The notes under the pieces were generated by a model that saw only the letters and a list, made by a program, of their open reading frames with translations, ran no database searches and had not been told where the DNA came from. From NCBI GenBank assembly GCA_016124975.1, contig WGMP01000025.1, positions 1-64,000 of the forward strand: a stretch of DNA of 64,000 bases, in the 5' to 3' direction. Positions 7,645-15,905 of the stretch are shown here, one piece after another (within the stretch, counting starts at the first letter, position 1; every line of letters starts with the position of its first letter). Origin of the DNA: Phycisphaera sp. (GTDB taxonomy: Bacteria > Planctomycetota > Phycisphaerae > Phycisphaerales > SM1A02). Made by a program: the position numbers and the translations under genes.

Positions 7645-9177
7645 ATGCTCGTGCTCGCCTCGACCCTCGCCGCGTCCGTTCTCGCCGCCTCATCCGTCGC
7701 GACGACCGACGAGAACACGAAGCCCGCGGAGGGCGTGTCGCTCACGGTCTACTCGTCCGCCGATCCCGCGGGCTTCGACCCGCAGCGGTTCGTCCAGCAG
7801 CAGCGGATGAGCGGCATGGACAATGTGTGGGGCGTGCCGGGATATGGCGTCGTGAAGGTCGTGCGCACGGTCCCCGTTCCCAAGGGAATCGGCACGCTCG
7901 CGTTCACGGATGTGGCCGCGTGGATCGACCCGACCACGGTGTCGTTCACCGATCTCGACGACCCGTCGACCGCCGTGCTCGAGCAGAACTTCCAGTTCGA
8001 CCTCGTGAGCCCGACGAAGCTCATGGAGCGCTACATCGGCCGCGAGATCTCCGTGTCGGTGCCGATGGGCGACTCCGTGTCGAATGTGACGGGCGAACTC
8101 CTCAGCGCGAACCAGGGCCAGCTCGTCCTCAAGACGGCGGACGGCGTGCGCATCGTGCCGCAGGGCGGGCAGGTGCAGCTCGGCGAGCTTCCGGGCGGCC
8201 TTCTCACGAAGCCGACCCTCATGTGGAAGCTCGCGAGCGAGACGGGCGGCGACCATCTCGTGCGCACCACCTATCAGACGAGCGGCATGACCTGGCGCGC
8301 CGACTACAACATCGTGATCGACGAGAGCGACACGGCGGGAAGCATCTCGGCGTGGGTCACGCTCATGAACCTCTCGGGGGCTTCCTATCCCGACGCGGAG
8401 CTGAAGCTTGTTGCGGGCGATGTGCAGAAGGTCGAGGCGCGCGGCGGCATGATGGGCCGCGCCGTGCGCCAGGAGGCGCTGGCCATGGCCGATGCGGCGG
8501 GCTTCGAGTCGAAGTCCTTCGCCGACTTCCACCTCTACACGCTGCCCCGCCGCACCGACATCGCGCAGAACTCGACGCAGCAGATCGCGCTCTTCCCGTC
8601 GGTCGAGGGCTTCACGCTCAAGCGCGAGCTCGTCTTCAACTTCCTGTCGGGAATCGGCGGCTTCGGCGGCGGCAACATGCCCGTCCTCGACCGCGACTTC
8701 TTCGGCAACACGATGCAGGCGAAGCCCTCGATCTTCGTCAGCTTCGAGAACAAGGAGGAGAACTCGCTCGGCATGCCGTTCCCCGCGGGCAAGATCCGCT
8801 GCTACAAGATGGACGACGCCGACGGCACGCTCGAGTTCATCGGCGAGGACATCATCTCGCACACGCCTCGCAACGAGACGGTGAAGGTGCGTCTCGGCGA
8901 GGCGTTCGATGTGGTCGGCGAGCGCACGCGCACCGACTTCTCGATCGACAGCGCCGCGAAGCGCATGACAGAGACCTTCCGCATCGAGGTGCGCAACCAG
9001 AAGGCGGTCGCGCAGAAGATCCGCGTGATCGAGCCGCTCTACCGCTGGTCGAACTGGAAGATCACGATGCAGAACCGGGGCTTCACGAAGATCGACTCGG
9101 GCACCATCGCGTTCGACCTCGACATCCCCGCGGAGGGGAAGGCAGACATCAGCTATACGGTGACCTACACCTGGTGA
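7645..9177 (+). CDS. exported DUF4139 domain protein
   Basis: A 510-residue protein with a clear signal peptide (MLVLASTLAASVLAASSVA). The central part carries the hallmark of DUF4139 proteins, SGMTWRADYNIVID near residue 213, followed by VTLMNLSGASYPDAELKLVAGDV, and the C-terminal half is beta-rich with the usual closing segment ending in a Tyr-Thr-Trp strand. Members of this family are secreted or periplasmic and of unknown biochemical role. Start chosen at the signal peptide with GGAG six bases upstream; the reading frame extends 60 codons further up, through a 12-base repeat array. It follows the permease by about 200 bases on the same strand and could be co-transcribed. Confidence 0.85.
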   Translation: MLVLASTLAASVLAASSVATTDENTKPAEGVSLTVYSSADPAGFDPQRFVQQQRMSGMDNVWGVPGYGVVKVVRTVPVPKGIGTLAFTDVAAWIDPTTVSFTDLDDPSTAVLEQNFQFDLVSPTKLMERYIGREISVSVPMGDSVSNVTGELLSANQGQLVLKTADGVRIVPQGGQVQLGELPGGLLTKPTLMWKLASETGGDHLVRTTYQTSGMTWRADYNIVIDESDTAGSISAWVTLMNLSGASYPDAELKLVAGDVQKVEARGGMMGRAVRQEALAMADAAGFESKSFADFHLYTLPRRTDIAQNSTQQIALFPSVEGFTLKRELVFNFLSGIGGFGGGNMPVLDRDFFGNTMQAKPSIFVSFENKEENSLGMPFPAGKIRCYKMDDADGTLEFIGEDIISHTPRNETVKVRLGEAFDVVGERTRTDFSIDSAAKRMTETFRIEVRNQKAVAQKIRVIEPLYRWSNWKITMQNRGFTKIDSGTIAFDLDIPAEGKADISYTVTYTW

Positions 9178-9198
9178 GCGGGCGTGCTGCTGGCGAGA

Positions 9199-9327
9199 AG
9201 GAGTCTCTCTTGGAGGCACGGAGGCACGGAGAAGAGGGCCGCTCTTTCAGTCCGGACGCGCACCGTGCGAGACGAATGGAAGACCAGGCCTGTCTGCCTC
9301 CGCGCCTCTGCGCCTCCGTGAGAAACC
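9199..9327. repeat. inverted-repeat element with ACGGAGGCACGGAG arms (copy 1)
   Basis: The left arm at about 9201-9232 reads GTCTCTCTTGGAGGCACGGA and continues GGCACGGAG. The right arm at about 9296-9325 is its imperfect inverted copy (GCCTCCGCGCCTCTGCGCCT followed by CCGTGAG). About 63 bases separate the arms. The same arms enclose a different centre at 33340-33506, so this is a repeated element rather than a local hairpin. It sits 22 bases after the stop of the DUF4139 gene and could fold into a long stem that acts as a transcript end. Confidence 0.75.
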
Positions 9328-9446
9328 TGCTTGGCTGATCGCAGGCACGAGCAGGCCGCCTGTCATCTTGACTCGACGCTGACGCAACCGTGACGGCGTC
9401 TTGACCCGCCGCGCTGACGCTCTGCTCCTCACCCGAGGAGATCTCC

Positions 9447-12410
9447 ATGCGTCAGTTGGCAGCAGCGTCCATCGCCGTTTCCGCCGTCCTGCTCGCGCCG
9501 AGCGCGCTCGCGGGTGGCCCGCAGATCTCGCTCAGCTACCTCGCGAGCACCCCGCGCGTCGGCTTCGATGTCGCGGGCGCGGAGATCGTCGCCTTCGACG
9601 CGGGTTCGAAGCGCGCGTTCGTCGTGAACGGCTTCGCGAACGCGATCGATGTCTTCGACCTCTCGAACCCTGCGGCGCCCGTCGCGGCGGGCAGCTTCTC
9701 CCTGCTTCCCTACGGCGGAGGCGTGCAGAGCGTCGCGATCAAGAACGGCAAGGTCGCATGCGCGGTCTCCGCGGCGGTGAAGACCGACCCCGGCGTCGTT
9801 GTCTTCTTCGACCTCGACCTCAACTTCATCGCATCCGTCACCGTTGGCGCGCTGCCCGACATGGTCACCTTCACGCCCGATGGAACGAAGACGATCACCG
9901 CGAACGAAGGCGAGCCAAGCGACACCTACGCGGTCGACCCCGAGGGCTCGATCAGCATCATCGATGTCAGCGGGAAGTCGATCACGCAGGCCGATGTGAC
10001 CACGCTCGGCTTCAACGGCCTCGCGGCGGGCGTGATCGATCCGTCGATCGTTCCCTTCGGCCCGGGCAACCCGACGATCGGGCAGGACCTCGAGCCCGAG
10101 TATGTCGTCGTCTCGGCGGACTCGACGACGGCGTATGTGTCGATCCAGGAGCACAGCGCGATCGCGACGGTCGACCTCGTGACGAACGCGATCGTCTCGG
10201 TCACGCCGCTCGGGACGAAGAAGCACTACGCGGGAACGCCCGCGCTGACCACGGCTGTGCTCGGCGGTCTGCCGTCGATCGGCACGACCGCCGCGGGGCA
10301 GGACATCCTCCTCGGCGGCCTCAGCGGCCTGTGGATCGATTCGGTCAACGCCACGACGGGCGTCATCACCTTCTGGGCGAACACAGACCGCGGCCCGAAC
10401 CTCGAGCCTGTCAATGTCGACGGCGACGCGGCGCTCGAGCGGCCGTTCGCGCTGCCTGCGTTCCAGCCGCGCATCGCAACCTTCACCTACGACCCCGCCA
10501 CGAACGCCATCGCGCTCACGGGCCAGATCCTGCTGCGCAAGCCCGATGGCTCGCCGATGACGGGCCTCCCGAACATCCAGGGCGCTGCGCCTGGCTTCGC
10601 CTACACCGACGAGCAGCCCGTCGACCTCTTCGGCAACCCGATTCCGAACGACCCGCTCGGCGGCGACCTCGAGGGCCTCTGCCGCACGAGCGACGGCTCG
10701 ATCTGGATGTGCGACGAGTATCGCCCCGCGCTCTACAAGTTCGACGCAACGGGCCTGATGCTCGAGCGCTTCGTGCCCGCAGGATCGAACGCGTTCGGTG
10801 CGACCGTGGGCACGGAGGCGTTCCCGGCGGTCTACGCGCAGCGCCGCGACAACCGCGGCTTCGAGGCGATCGCGGTGTGGCAGGACAAGATCTACTGCTT
10901 CGTGCAGAGCCCGCTCGACAACCCCGATGTCGCGAACGACGCGAACTCGAAGAGCTCGCGCAACATCCGCATCGCGAAGTTCGACCCGGCGACGAGCTCG
11001 GTCGTGGCGGAGTATGTCTATGTGCTCGAGGGCGGCGCGAGCGACAAGATCGGCGACGCGCACGCCTACGGCCCGGGCAAGTTCCTCGTGGTCGAGCGCG
11101 ACAGCGCCGTCGGCGGCAGCTCCCTCAAGAAGATCTTCGAGATCGACCTCGCGGGCGCGACCGATGTCTCCACGCTTTCGCCCGCGATCGCAGGCCCCGG
11201 TGGAACGCTCGACAAGATGACGCCCGCGCAACTCGCGGCTGCTGGGATCGTGCCGGTCAAGAAGACCGTGCATGTCGATCTCGCGGCGATCGGCTACGCG
11301 AATGGCATCGAGAAGGTCGAGGGCATCGCCATCCGCGATCCAGGCACGATCTTCGTCCTCAACGACAACGACTTCCGCATGCCGCTCTCATGGGACATCG
11401 CCACGGGCACCTTCGTGCCGAACGCAAGCGCTCCCGCGCCGACCCTCGGCATGATCACCTTCTCGGGGAACGGCCTCGACCCGAGCGACCAGGACACCGT
11501 GAACCGCATCCTCGGATGGCCCGTCGAGGGCACCTACCAGCCCGACGGCATGGCGCTCTTCACGGCGGGCGGCGAGAGCTACCTCGTCACCGCGAACGAA
11601 GGCGACTCGCGCGAGTGGGGCACCTTCGTCGACCTGACCACGGTGGGTTCCTCGTCGGTGGTCCTTGACGCGAACGCCTTCCGCGGCGCGGCGTGGCTCA
11701 AGAACAACCAGCGCCTCGGCCGTCTCCAGGTGCGCAAGGACCTCGGCGACCTCGACGGAGACGGAGACTGGGACCGCATCGTGCCGATCGGCGGCCGCGG
11801 CATCACCATCTGGAACTCCGCCATCGAGCGCGTGTGGGATTCGGGCGACTTCTTCGAGCAGTACACCGCGCAGCAGTTCCCCGCGAACTTCAACGCGAGC
11901 AATACCAACAACACCCGCGACAACCGCAGCCGCGCCAAGGGCCCCGAGCCCGAGGGCGTGGCGGTGGGCACGATCAACGGCAGGCAGTACGCCTTCGCGA
12001 TCTGCGAGCGCATCGGCGGCATCTTCGCCTACTCGCTCGACAACCCCGCCTCGCCCGTCTTCGAGGGCTACATCAACTCGCGCAGCTTCGCGTTCGCGCC
12101 CGGAGTCGCAGGCTCGGGCGACCTCGGCCCCGAGGGCATCACCTTCGTCCCGTCGGCGGAGTCTCCGAACGGCAAGGCGCTCCTCCTCGTGGCGCACGAG
12201 ATCAGCGGAACGCTCGCGATCTACCAGGTCGACGCGATCTGCGACGCAGCGGGCGACATCAACGCAGACTGCGCGATCGACGCGAGCGACCTCGCCGAAC
12301 TTCTCGCGCGCTGGGGCAAGTGCGGCGCGCCATGCGCGGCCGATCTCAACGGCGACGGGTTCGTCGACGCAAGCGACCTCGCGGTGCTGCTTGCGAACTG
12401 GGGTTCGTGA
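9447..12410 (+). CDS. secreted choice-of-anchor/phytase-esterase-like protein with dockerin-like end
   Basis: A 987-residue exported protein with signal peptide MRQLAAASIAVSAVLLAPSALA. Residues 25-200 and 680-920 form beta-propeller-like repeats (KRAFVVNGFANAIDVFDLSNP; GESYLVTANEGDSREW) of the choice-of-anchor I family. Between them lies an inserted esterase-like domain of the phytase family, with DILLGGLSGLWIDSVN and WANTDRGPNLEP near 287-320 and a second set of conserved blocks to about 620. The last 55 residues hold two dockerin-like Ca-binding repeats (GDINADCAIDASDLAELLAR and DLNGDGFVDASDLAVLLANW) joined by a Cys-containing linker. AGGAG lies seven bases before the ATG. Likely a cell-surface or secreted phosphatase or esterase; the substrate cannot be read from sequence. 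Confidence 0.85.
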   Translation: MRQLAAASIAVSAVLLAPSALAGGPQISLSYLASTPRVGFDVAGAEIVAFDAGSKRAFVVNGFANAIDVFDLSNPAAPVAAGSFSLLPYGGGVQSVAIKNGKVACAVSAAVKTDPGVVVFFDLDLNFIASVTVGALPDMVTFTPDGTKTITANEGEPSDTYAVDPEGSISIIDVSGKSITQADVTTLGFNGLAAGVIDPSIVPFGPGNPTIGQDLEPEYVVVSADSTTAYVSIQEHSAIATVDLVTNAIVSVTPLGTKKHYAGTPALTTAVLGGLPSIGTTAAGQDILLGGLSGLWIDSVNATTGVITFWANTDRGPNLEPVNVDGDAALERPFALPAFQPRIATFTYDPATNAIALTGQILLRKPDGSPMTGLPNIQGAAPGFAYTDEQPVDLFGNPIPNDPLGGDLEGLCRTSDGSIWMCDEYRPALYKFDATGLMLERFVPAGSNAFGATVGTEAFPAVYAQRRDNRGFEAIAVWQDKIYCFVQSPLDNPDVANDANSKSSRNIRIAKFDPATSSVVAEYVYVLEGGASDKIGDAHAYGPGKFLVVERDSAVGGSSLKKIFEIDLAGATDVSTLSPAIAGPGGTLDKMTPAQLAAAGIVPVKKTVHVDLAAIGYANGIEKVEGIAIRDPGTIFVLNDNDFRMPLSWDIATGTFVPNASAPAPTLGMITFSGNGLDPSDQDTVNRILGWPVEGTYQPDGMALFTAGGESYLVTANEGDSREWGTFVDLTTVGSSSVVLDANAFRGAAWLKNNQRLGRLQVRKDLGDLDGDGDWDRIVPIGGRGITIWNSAIERVWDSGDFFEQYTAQQFPANFNASNTNNTRDNRSRAKGPEPEGVAVGTINGRQYAFAICERIGGIFAYSLDNPASPVFEGYINSRSFAFAPGVAGSGDLGPEGITFVPSAESPNGKALLLVAHEISGTLAIYQVDAICDAAGDINADCAIDASDLAELLARWGKCGAPCAADLNGDGFVDASDLAVLLANWGS

Positions 12411-12467
12411 GCGAGAGCGCTGCGCGCGGTGGTGCCCGCGATTCGTGACGCCGCGTCCGCGCGGTAC

Positions 12468-13280
12468 CTAACCCGCGCGCCAGAGCCGAACGAGGTCCGC
12501 GACCGCGAGCGACTCGGGGCGCGCGGTCGGATCGATGCCTTCGGGCCAGCTGCGCGCGCGGCCGAGGATCGCGCCGAGCTGCTTGCGGCGCTTCGAGAAG
12601 AGCGTGTGGATGAAGGCGCCGAACGCCTCGGCCTCGTCGGGCGCGAGCGCGGGCATCGCGCGCGGGCGCAGCCCGAGCATCGCGCTCGTGACCTCGGGCG
12701 GCGGCCAGAAGCAGCCCGGCGGCAGCACGGCGATCTGCTCGACCTCGCAGAACGCCTGCACGATGATCGTGAGCGGGCCGTACTCGCCTGAGCCTGGCGC
12801 AGCGCGCAGACGGTCGCCGACCTCGCGCTGAATCGTGACGAACTGGCCTCGGCAGGCGGGCATGGTGGCGCAGATCGCCATCACGGGGCTCGCGGCCTGA
12901 TAGGGGAGGTTCGCGACGAGGGTGAACGGCCGCGCGCCGAGCTTCGCGAGCGCTTCCGCGTTGAGCGCGCGCTTTCCGTCGAGGCAGTCGCCTTCGACGA
13001 GCGTGAAGCGGGGGTTCGCGGCGAAATGCTCGCGCAGGTGCGCTGCGAGGTCGCGGTCGAGCTCGATCGCGACGAGTTCCGCGCCGCGCGCGAGGATCTC
13101 CTCGCTCATCGTGCCCGTGCCCGGGCCGATCTCGAGGACGAGCGATCCTTCGCCGACACCGCTTGTGTCGACGAGCTTCCTCAGGAGGTTCTGGTCGACG
13201 AGGAAGTTCTGCCCGAAGCGATGCTTCGGCGAGAGCCCTCGCGCGAGGAGGATCGCCTTGATGTCGGACTGGGTCTGCAC
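12468..13280 (-). CDS. rsmA: 16S rRNA adenine dimethyltransferase RsmA (KsgA)
   Basis: Dimethylates two adjacent adenosines near the 3' end of 16S rRNA during small-subunit assembly. The 270-residue product begins with the typical AILLARGLSPKHRFGQNFLV, has the SAM-binding loop VLEIGPGTGTMSEEIL and the catalytic VANLPYQAASPV motif, and matches the usual length of about 270. I choose the GTG at 13278-13280: upstream codons, including an in-frame ATG at 13382, fall within a repeated element (13344-13556) and would add a peptide made of repeat sequence. No strong ribosome binding site precedes the GTG. The gene converges with the one ending at 12410, 57 bases away. Confidence 0.93.
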   Translation of the reverse strand: MQTQSDIKAILLARGLSPKHRFGQNFLVDQNLLRKLVDTSGVGEGSLVLEIGPGTGTMSEEILARGAELVAIELDRDLAAHLREHFAANPRFTLVEGDCLDGKRALNAEALAKLGARPFTLVANLPYQAASPVMAICATMPACRGQFVTIQREVGDRLRAAPGSGEYGPLTIIVQAFCEVEQIAVLPPGCFWPPPEVTSAMLGLRPRAMPALAPDEAEAFGAFIHTLFSKRRKQLGAILGRARSWPEGIDPTARPESLAVADLVRLWRAG

Positions 13281-13343
13281 GGGGAGAGGATACGGAACCC
13301 ACGGTTGCCCGTGGACGAAGTCCACGGAACGCCAACCGCCGGG

Positions 13344-13556
13344 GTCGACGGCTGACATCATCCGTTCCGCATGCTGAAGCATGCGGGCACCCCTGCGTGT
13401 TGTGTCGGAGGCTTCTGACCGCCAGAGTCGACGGCTGACATCATCCGTTCCGCATGCTGAAGCATGCGGGCACCCCAGATTGGCAACTCAGACGCGCGCG
13501 ATCCACGCCAAAGGAAGCCGCCGCAGCGGCGACCGCTCAAAATACGCCCGCTCAAG
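13344..13556 (-). repeat. stop-codon-proximal dyad element, copy A, with 50-bp direct duplication
   Basis: Read on the minus strand it begins directly after the stop codon of the cytochrome gene: TTGAGCGGGCG, then TTTTGAGCGGTCGCCGCTGC with the dyad CGCCGC-T-GCGGCG (13519-13531), a CTTTGGCGTGGAT tract, then the 20-bp dyad CCGCATGCTTCAGCATGCGG at 13450-13469. A perfect 50-base segment carrying that dyad is present twice (13344-13393 and 13427-13476), 83 bases apart. The same parts in the same order occur at 19641-19761 and 60596-60737, and the first part alone at 30770-30847. Confidence 0.85.
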
Positions 13557-15539
13557 TCACGACCAGCTCGACAGCAGGATCGAGAGATCCGCCGCGTTCA
13601 CGATGCCGTCGGCGTTGATGTCGCCGAGGCCACCCGCGCCCCAGTTCGAGAGCAGGATCGAGAGGTCGGCAGCGTTGACGGCGCCGTCGCCGTTGAGGTC
13701 GGCGGGGTTGCCCGTCGAGAGCGTGAGCGTCGCGGTGTCCATGGCCACAGGCGCGCTCTTTCCTGCCTCGACCCACGCGTCGTAGGCGATTTGCCCCGCG
13801 TCGTTCGTCACGTTCGCGTCGCGCAGGAACTCGATGTACTCGCGCGTCGTGGTCTGGTAGTAGAGGGTCACCGTCGCGGCGACCGCGCCCGAGGGGATCG
13901 GGAAGTTCGTGTCGTCCCAGTGCTGACCATCGGCGTAGGAGTATCCCACGGCACCCGAGCCGATCGCGTTGAACGCGGCGTTGGTGAAGCCGCGCGGCGG
14001 AATGCGGTTGTCGAAGAAGACCTTGTTCGCGAGCGCAAGGTGGAACCCAGGCCCCGCGGGAATGCCCGTCAGCTTCGAGATCGCGGGCGTGATGCCGTGC
14101 TTCGCCTGGTAGACCTTCGTGTCCTTCGCCTGAAGCGTGGCGGTCTTGCTGTCGTATGCGCCGCGCTCGGCGATGACGGCGCCCTTCGCGTCCTTGAACT
14201 TCACGTTGAGCCACATGCGGCGGCCTTCGGGGTAGCCCGAGGGAAGCTTGTGGCCCGACTCGTTGGTGACGCGCACGCGCAGCGCGGAGCCCTTCTGCGA
14301 GAGCGTCATGTCGCTCGCGGCCTGGAGCATGAGGACGGTCCGCGCGGAGGCCTCGTCGATGCGCTCTTGCGTGAGACCGATTCCATCGGCCTCCTCGGCG
14401 CCCATGATGTTGCGGATCGCCTGCACAACCCAGGTGTTCGCGCCCGCGAAGGAGTGCTGCGGCATGTCGGGACGCTCGAACCACGGATCGCCGAACTCCG
14501 CGAAGCGGCAGCCGCCCGCGATGACCTTCGGCATGTGGCAGTCCTGACAGCTCGAGACGATGCCGTCGGGGTCGTTGCCGCCGAAGCGCCCGTCGGGATA
14601 GGCGACGCCGTTCGGGAACGCGCTGTGCAGCCACTCGCTGTAGGTGCGCTGCTCGGGATACATGTCCATCGGGTCCTGCGTCGGGTGCGGCGAACCGAGG
14701 GCGTTCAGCACATACTCGCCCTTCTTGTTCTTCGAGTAGAGCGGATTGCTCACATCGTGGCAGGTGCCGCAGAACTCGCTCGTGCGGTGGTAGGGCGAGG
14801 TGATGAGCTTGGTCTCGCTGCCGTGCAGGTTGAGCGGCACATCGTCGAAGGGGCCGCGGCGGTTGTCGTCGGGGTCGATGATGTAGCGCGCGTTGCCCGC
14901 GCCCTCTGGAATCAGGCCCTGCTTCTGCAGCGCGCTGATGATCGGGACATCGGGCTCCGCGGGGTCGCCCGGATATCCGATCGCGCTTCCTTCGCCGAGC
15001 ACGGGGTTCACCGCGCGGTGGCAGAAGTGGCAGTTGATGCCGTCGAAGTCGTCGGGAACGAAGTTGTCCGTCGTGCCCGTCGAGGAGCGGCCGCCGAGCC
15101 AGGCGCCGGGGGCGTGGCAGCGGATGCAGGTCTCGCCGCCGACATTCGCGTCCTGGTTCGCGATCGCGAGCGCGGCGTGCCAGATCGGGTCGCGCGCGCT
15201 CTGCGCCATCAGGCTCGCCACCCAGGTGTCGTAGGGCGCGACCTCGACGCCGTACTCCGAGTGGCAGAAGGTGCAGTTCATCGCGGGCACGATCGGGATG
15301 AGCGTCTGCTCCGACGGGTCAGGCTGCGTGCCCGGCTGGAAGAAGTCTGCGATCGTGCTCGGCAGCTGGGTCTGGCCGCCGCCGCGCGCGCTCGAGGAAT
15401 TCGTGATGAGCGCGACGATGGCGATTGCGCCGCCGATCCCCGCGAGGGCGAGCGCCCTGCGTGCGGCCACGCCGCGACGCACCGAACGGGTTCGGGCGGG
15501 CTCGGACGAAGGACGCTTGGGGTGGACTCGCTTGTGCAT
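13557..15539 (-). CDS. five-haem c-type cytochrome with dockerin-like C-terminus
   Basis: A 660-residue exported protein. A basic N-terminus is followed by a hydrophobic segment (about 28-47) that should direct export. Five CXXCH haem-binding motifs are present: CTFCH 89-93, CIRCH 138-142, CHFCH 170-174, CGTCH 257-261 and CQDCH 331-335, with further His residues that could be distal ligands. Residues 390-600 form a beta-rich domain without haem motifs. The C-terminus has two dockerin-like repeats (DLNGDGAVNAADLSILLSNW and DINADGIVNAADLSILLSSW). This suggests periplasmic or surface electron transfer by a protein held in place through its C-terminal repeats. The partner is not encoded nearby. 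A hairpin with a T-tract lies about 90 bases upstream. Confidence 0.9.
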   Translation of the reverse strand: MHKRVHPKRPSSEPARTRSVRRGVAARRALALAGIGGAIAIVALITNSSSARGGGQTQLPSTIADFFQPGTQPDPSEQTLIPIVPAMNCTFCHSEYGVEVAPYDTWVASLMAQSARDPIWHAALAIANQDANVGGETCIRCHAPGAWLGGRSSTGTTDNFVPDDFDGINCHFCHRAVNPVLGEGSAIGYPGDPAEPDVPIISALQKQGLIPEGAGNARYIIDPDDNRRGPFDDVPLNLHGSETKLITSPYHRTSEFCGTCHDVSNPLYSKNKKGEYVLNALGSPHPTQDPMDMYPEQRTYSEWLHSAFPNGVAYPDGRFGGNDPDGIVSSCQDCHMPKVIAGGCRFAEFGDPWFERPDMPQHSFAGANTWVVQAIRNIMGAEEADGIGLTQERIDEASARTVLMLQAASDMTLSQKGSALRVRVTNESGHKLPSGYPEGRRMWLNVKFKDAKGAVIAERGAYDSKTATLQAKDTKVYQAKHGITPAISKLTGIPAGPGFHLALANKVFFDNRIPPRGFTNAAFNAIGSGAVGYSYADGQHWDDTNFPIPSGAVAATVTLYYQTTTREYIEFLRDANVTNDAGQIAYDAWVEAGKSAPVAMDTATLTLSTGNPADLNGDGAVNAADLSILLSNWGAGGLGDINADGIVNAADLSILLSSWS

Positions 15540-15630
15540 GCCTCGTGCTCTCGTGATCGCGTCTCGCAGGCTCGCGACGGACTCTCGCGGGGTGTCGGTC
15601 GGTTCGCAGCAGGGACGGCTGCGTTTCCTG

Positions 15631-15662
15631 AAAAACCCAAACCCTCCGCGATTCCTCGCGGA
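15631..15662 (-). terminator. hairpin plus T-tract in the leader of the cytochrome gene
   Basis: On the minus strand TCCGCGA GGAA TCGCGGA forms a perfect 7-bp stem with a GNRA-type tetraloop, followed at once by GGGTTTGGGTTTTT. This is the best intrinsic-terminator shape in the window. It lies between a promoter-like pair (15684-15711) and the start of the cytochrome gene (15539), so it is placed to stop transcription before the gene: a candidate attenuator. Confidence 0.5.
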
Positions 15663-15683
15663 GGTGCGGACGGTTGATCGCCA

Positions 15684-15711
15684 AGCGTACGATCGGCTCG
15701 ACGCGGGTCAA
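15684..15711 (-). promoter_or_regulatory. candidate promoter of the cytochrome gene
   Basis: On the minus strand TTGACC (15706-15711) and TACGCT (15684-15689) are separated by 16 bases, close to the sigma-70-type pattern. Transcription would start about 20 bases before the terminator-like hairpin at 15631-15662. Only one half matches the consensus well, so the call is weak. Confidence 0.3.
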
Positions 15712-15840
15712 GGTTTGCGCCAAGGTTCGTGGGGAACAGAGGAGGTTCCCTTCTTCTGCGGGTGCGTCGGTCTACGCGGCCGCCCTATCGGACGGGCGGT
15801 ACACTTCGCGCCATGACGATTGGCGCGACCGCGATAAACC

Positions 15841-15900
15841 GAACGAGGGCCGGCACGAGGTCCAGAACGAGGTCCAGAACGAGGGCCGCAACGACGGGCG
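15841..15900 (+). repeat. five 12-base units just before the lipoprotein gene
   Basis: The five units are GAACGAGGGCCG, GCACGAGGTCCA, GAACGAGGTCCA, GAACGAGGGCCG and CAACGACGGGCG, with no gaps. Five bases separate the last unit from the GTG at 15906 that gives a proper lipoprotein signal. If translation began at the ATG at 15813 the array would encode an Arg-Thr-Ser-rich stretch that fits no signal peptide. A 6-bp hairpin (GGGAAC/GTTCCC, 15732-15750) lies further upstream. Confidence 0.85.
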
Positions 15901-15905
15901 AGGCC

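Noticed and set aside
13281-13382. ATG at 13382 as the start of rsmA
   Set aside because: The extra 34 residues come from the repeat element and read as peptide of the CATGC dyad (for example LQHAERMM); the conserved protein begins at the GTG at 13280.
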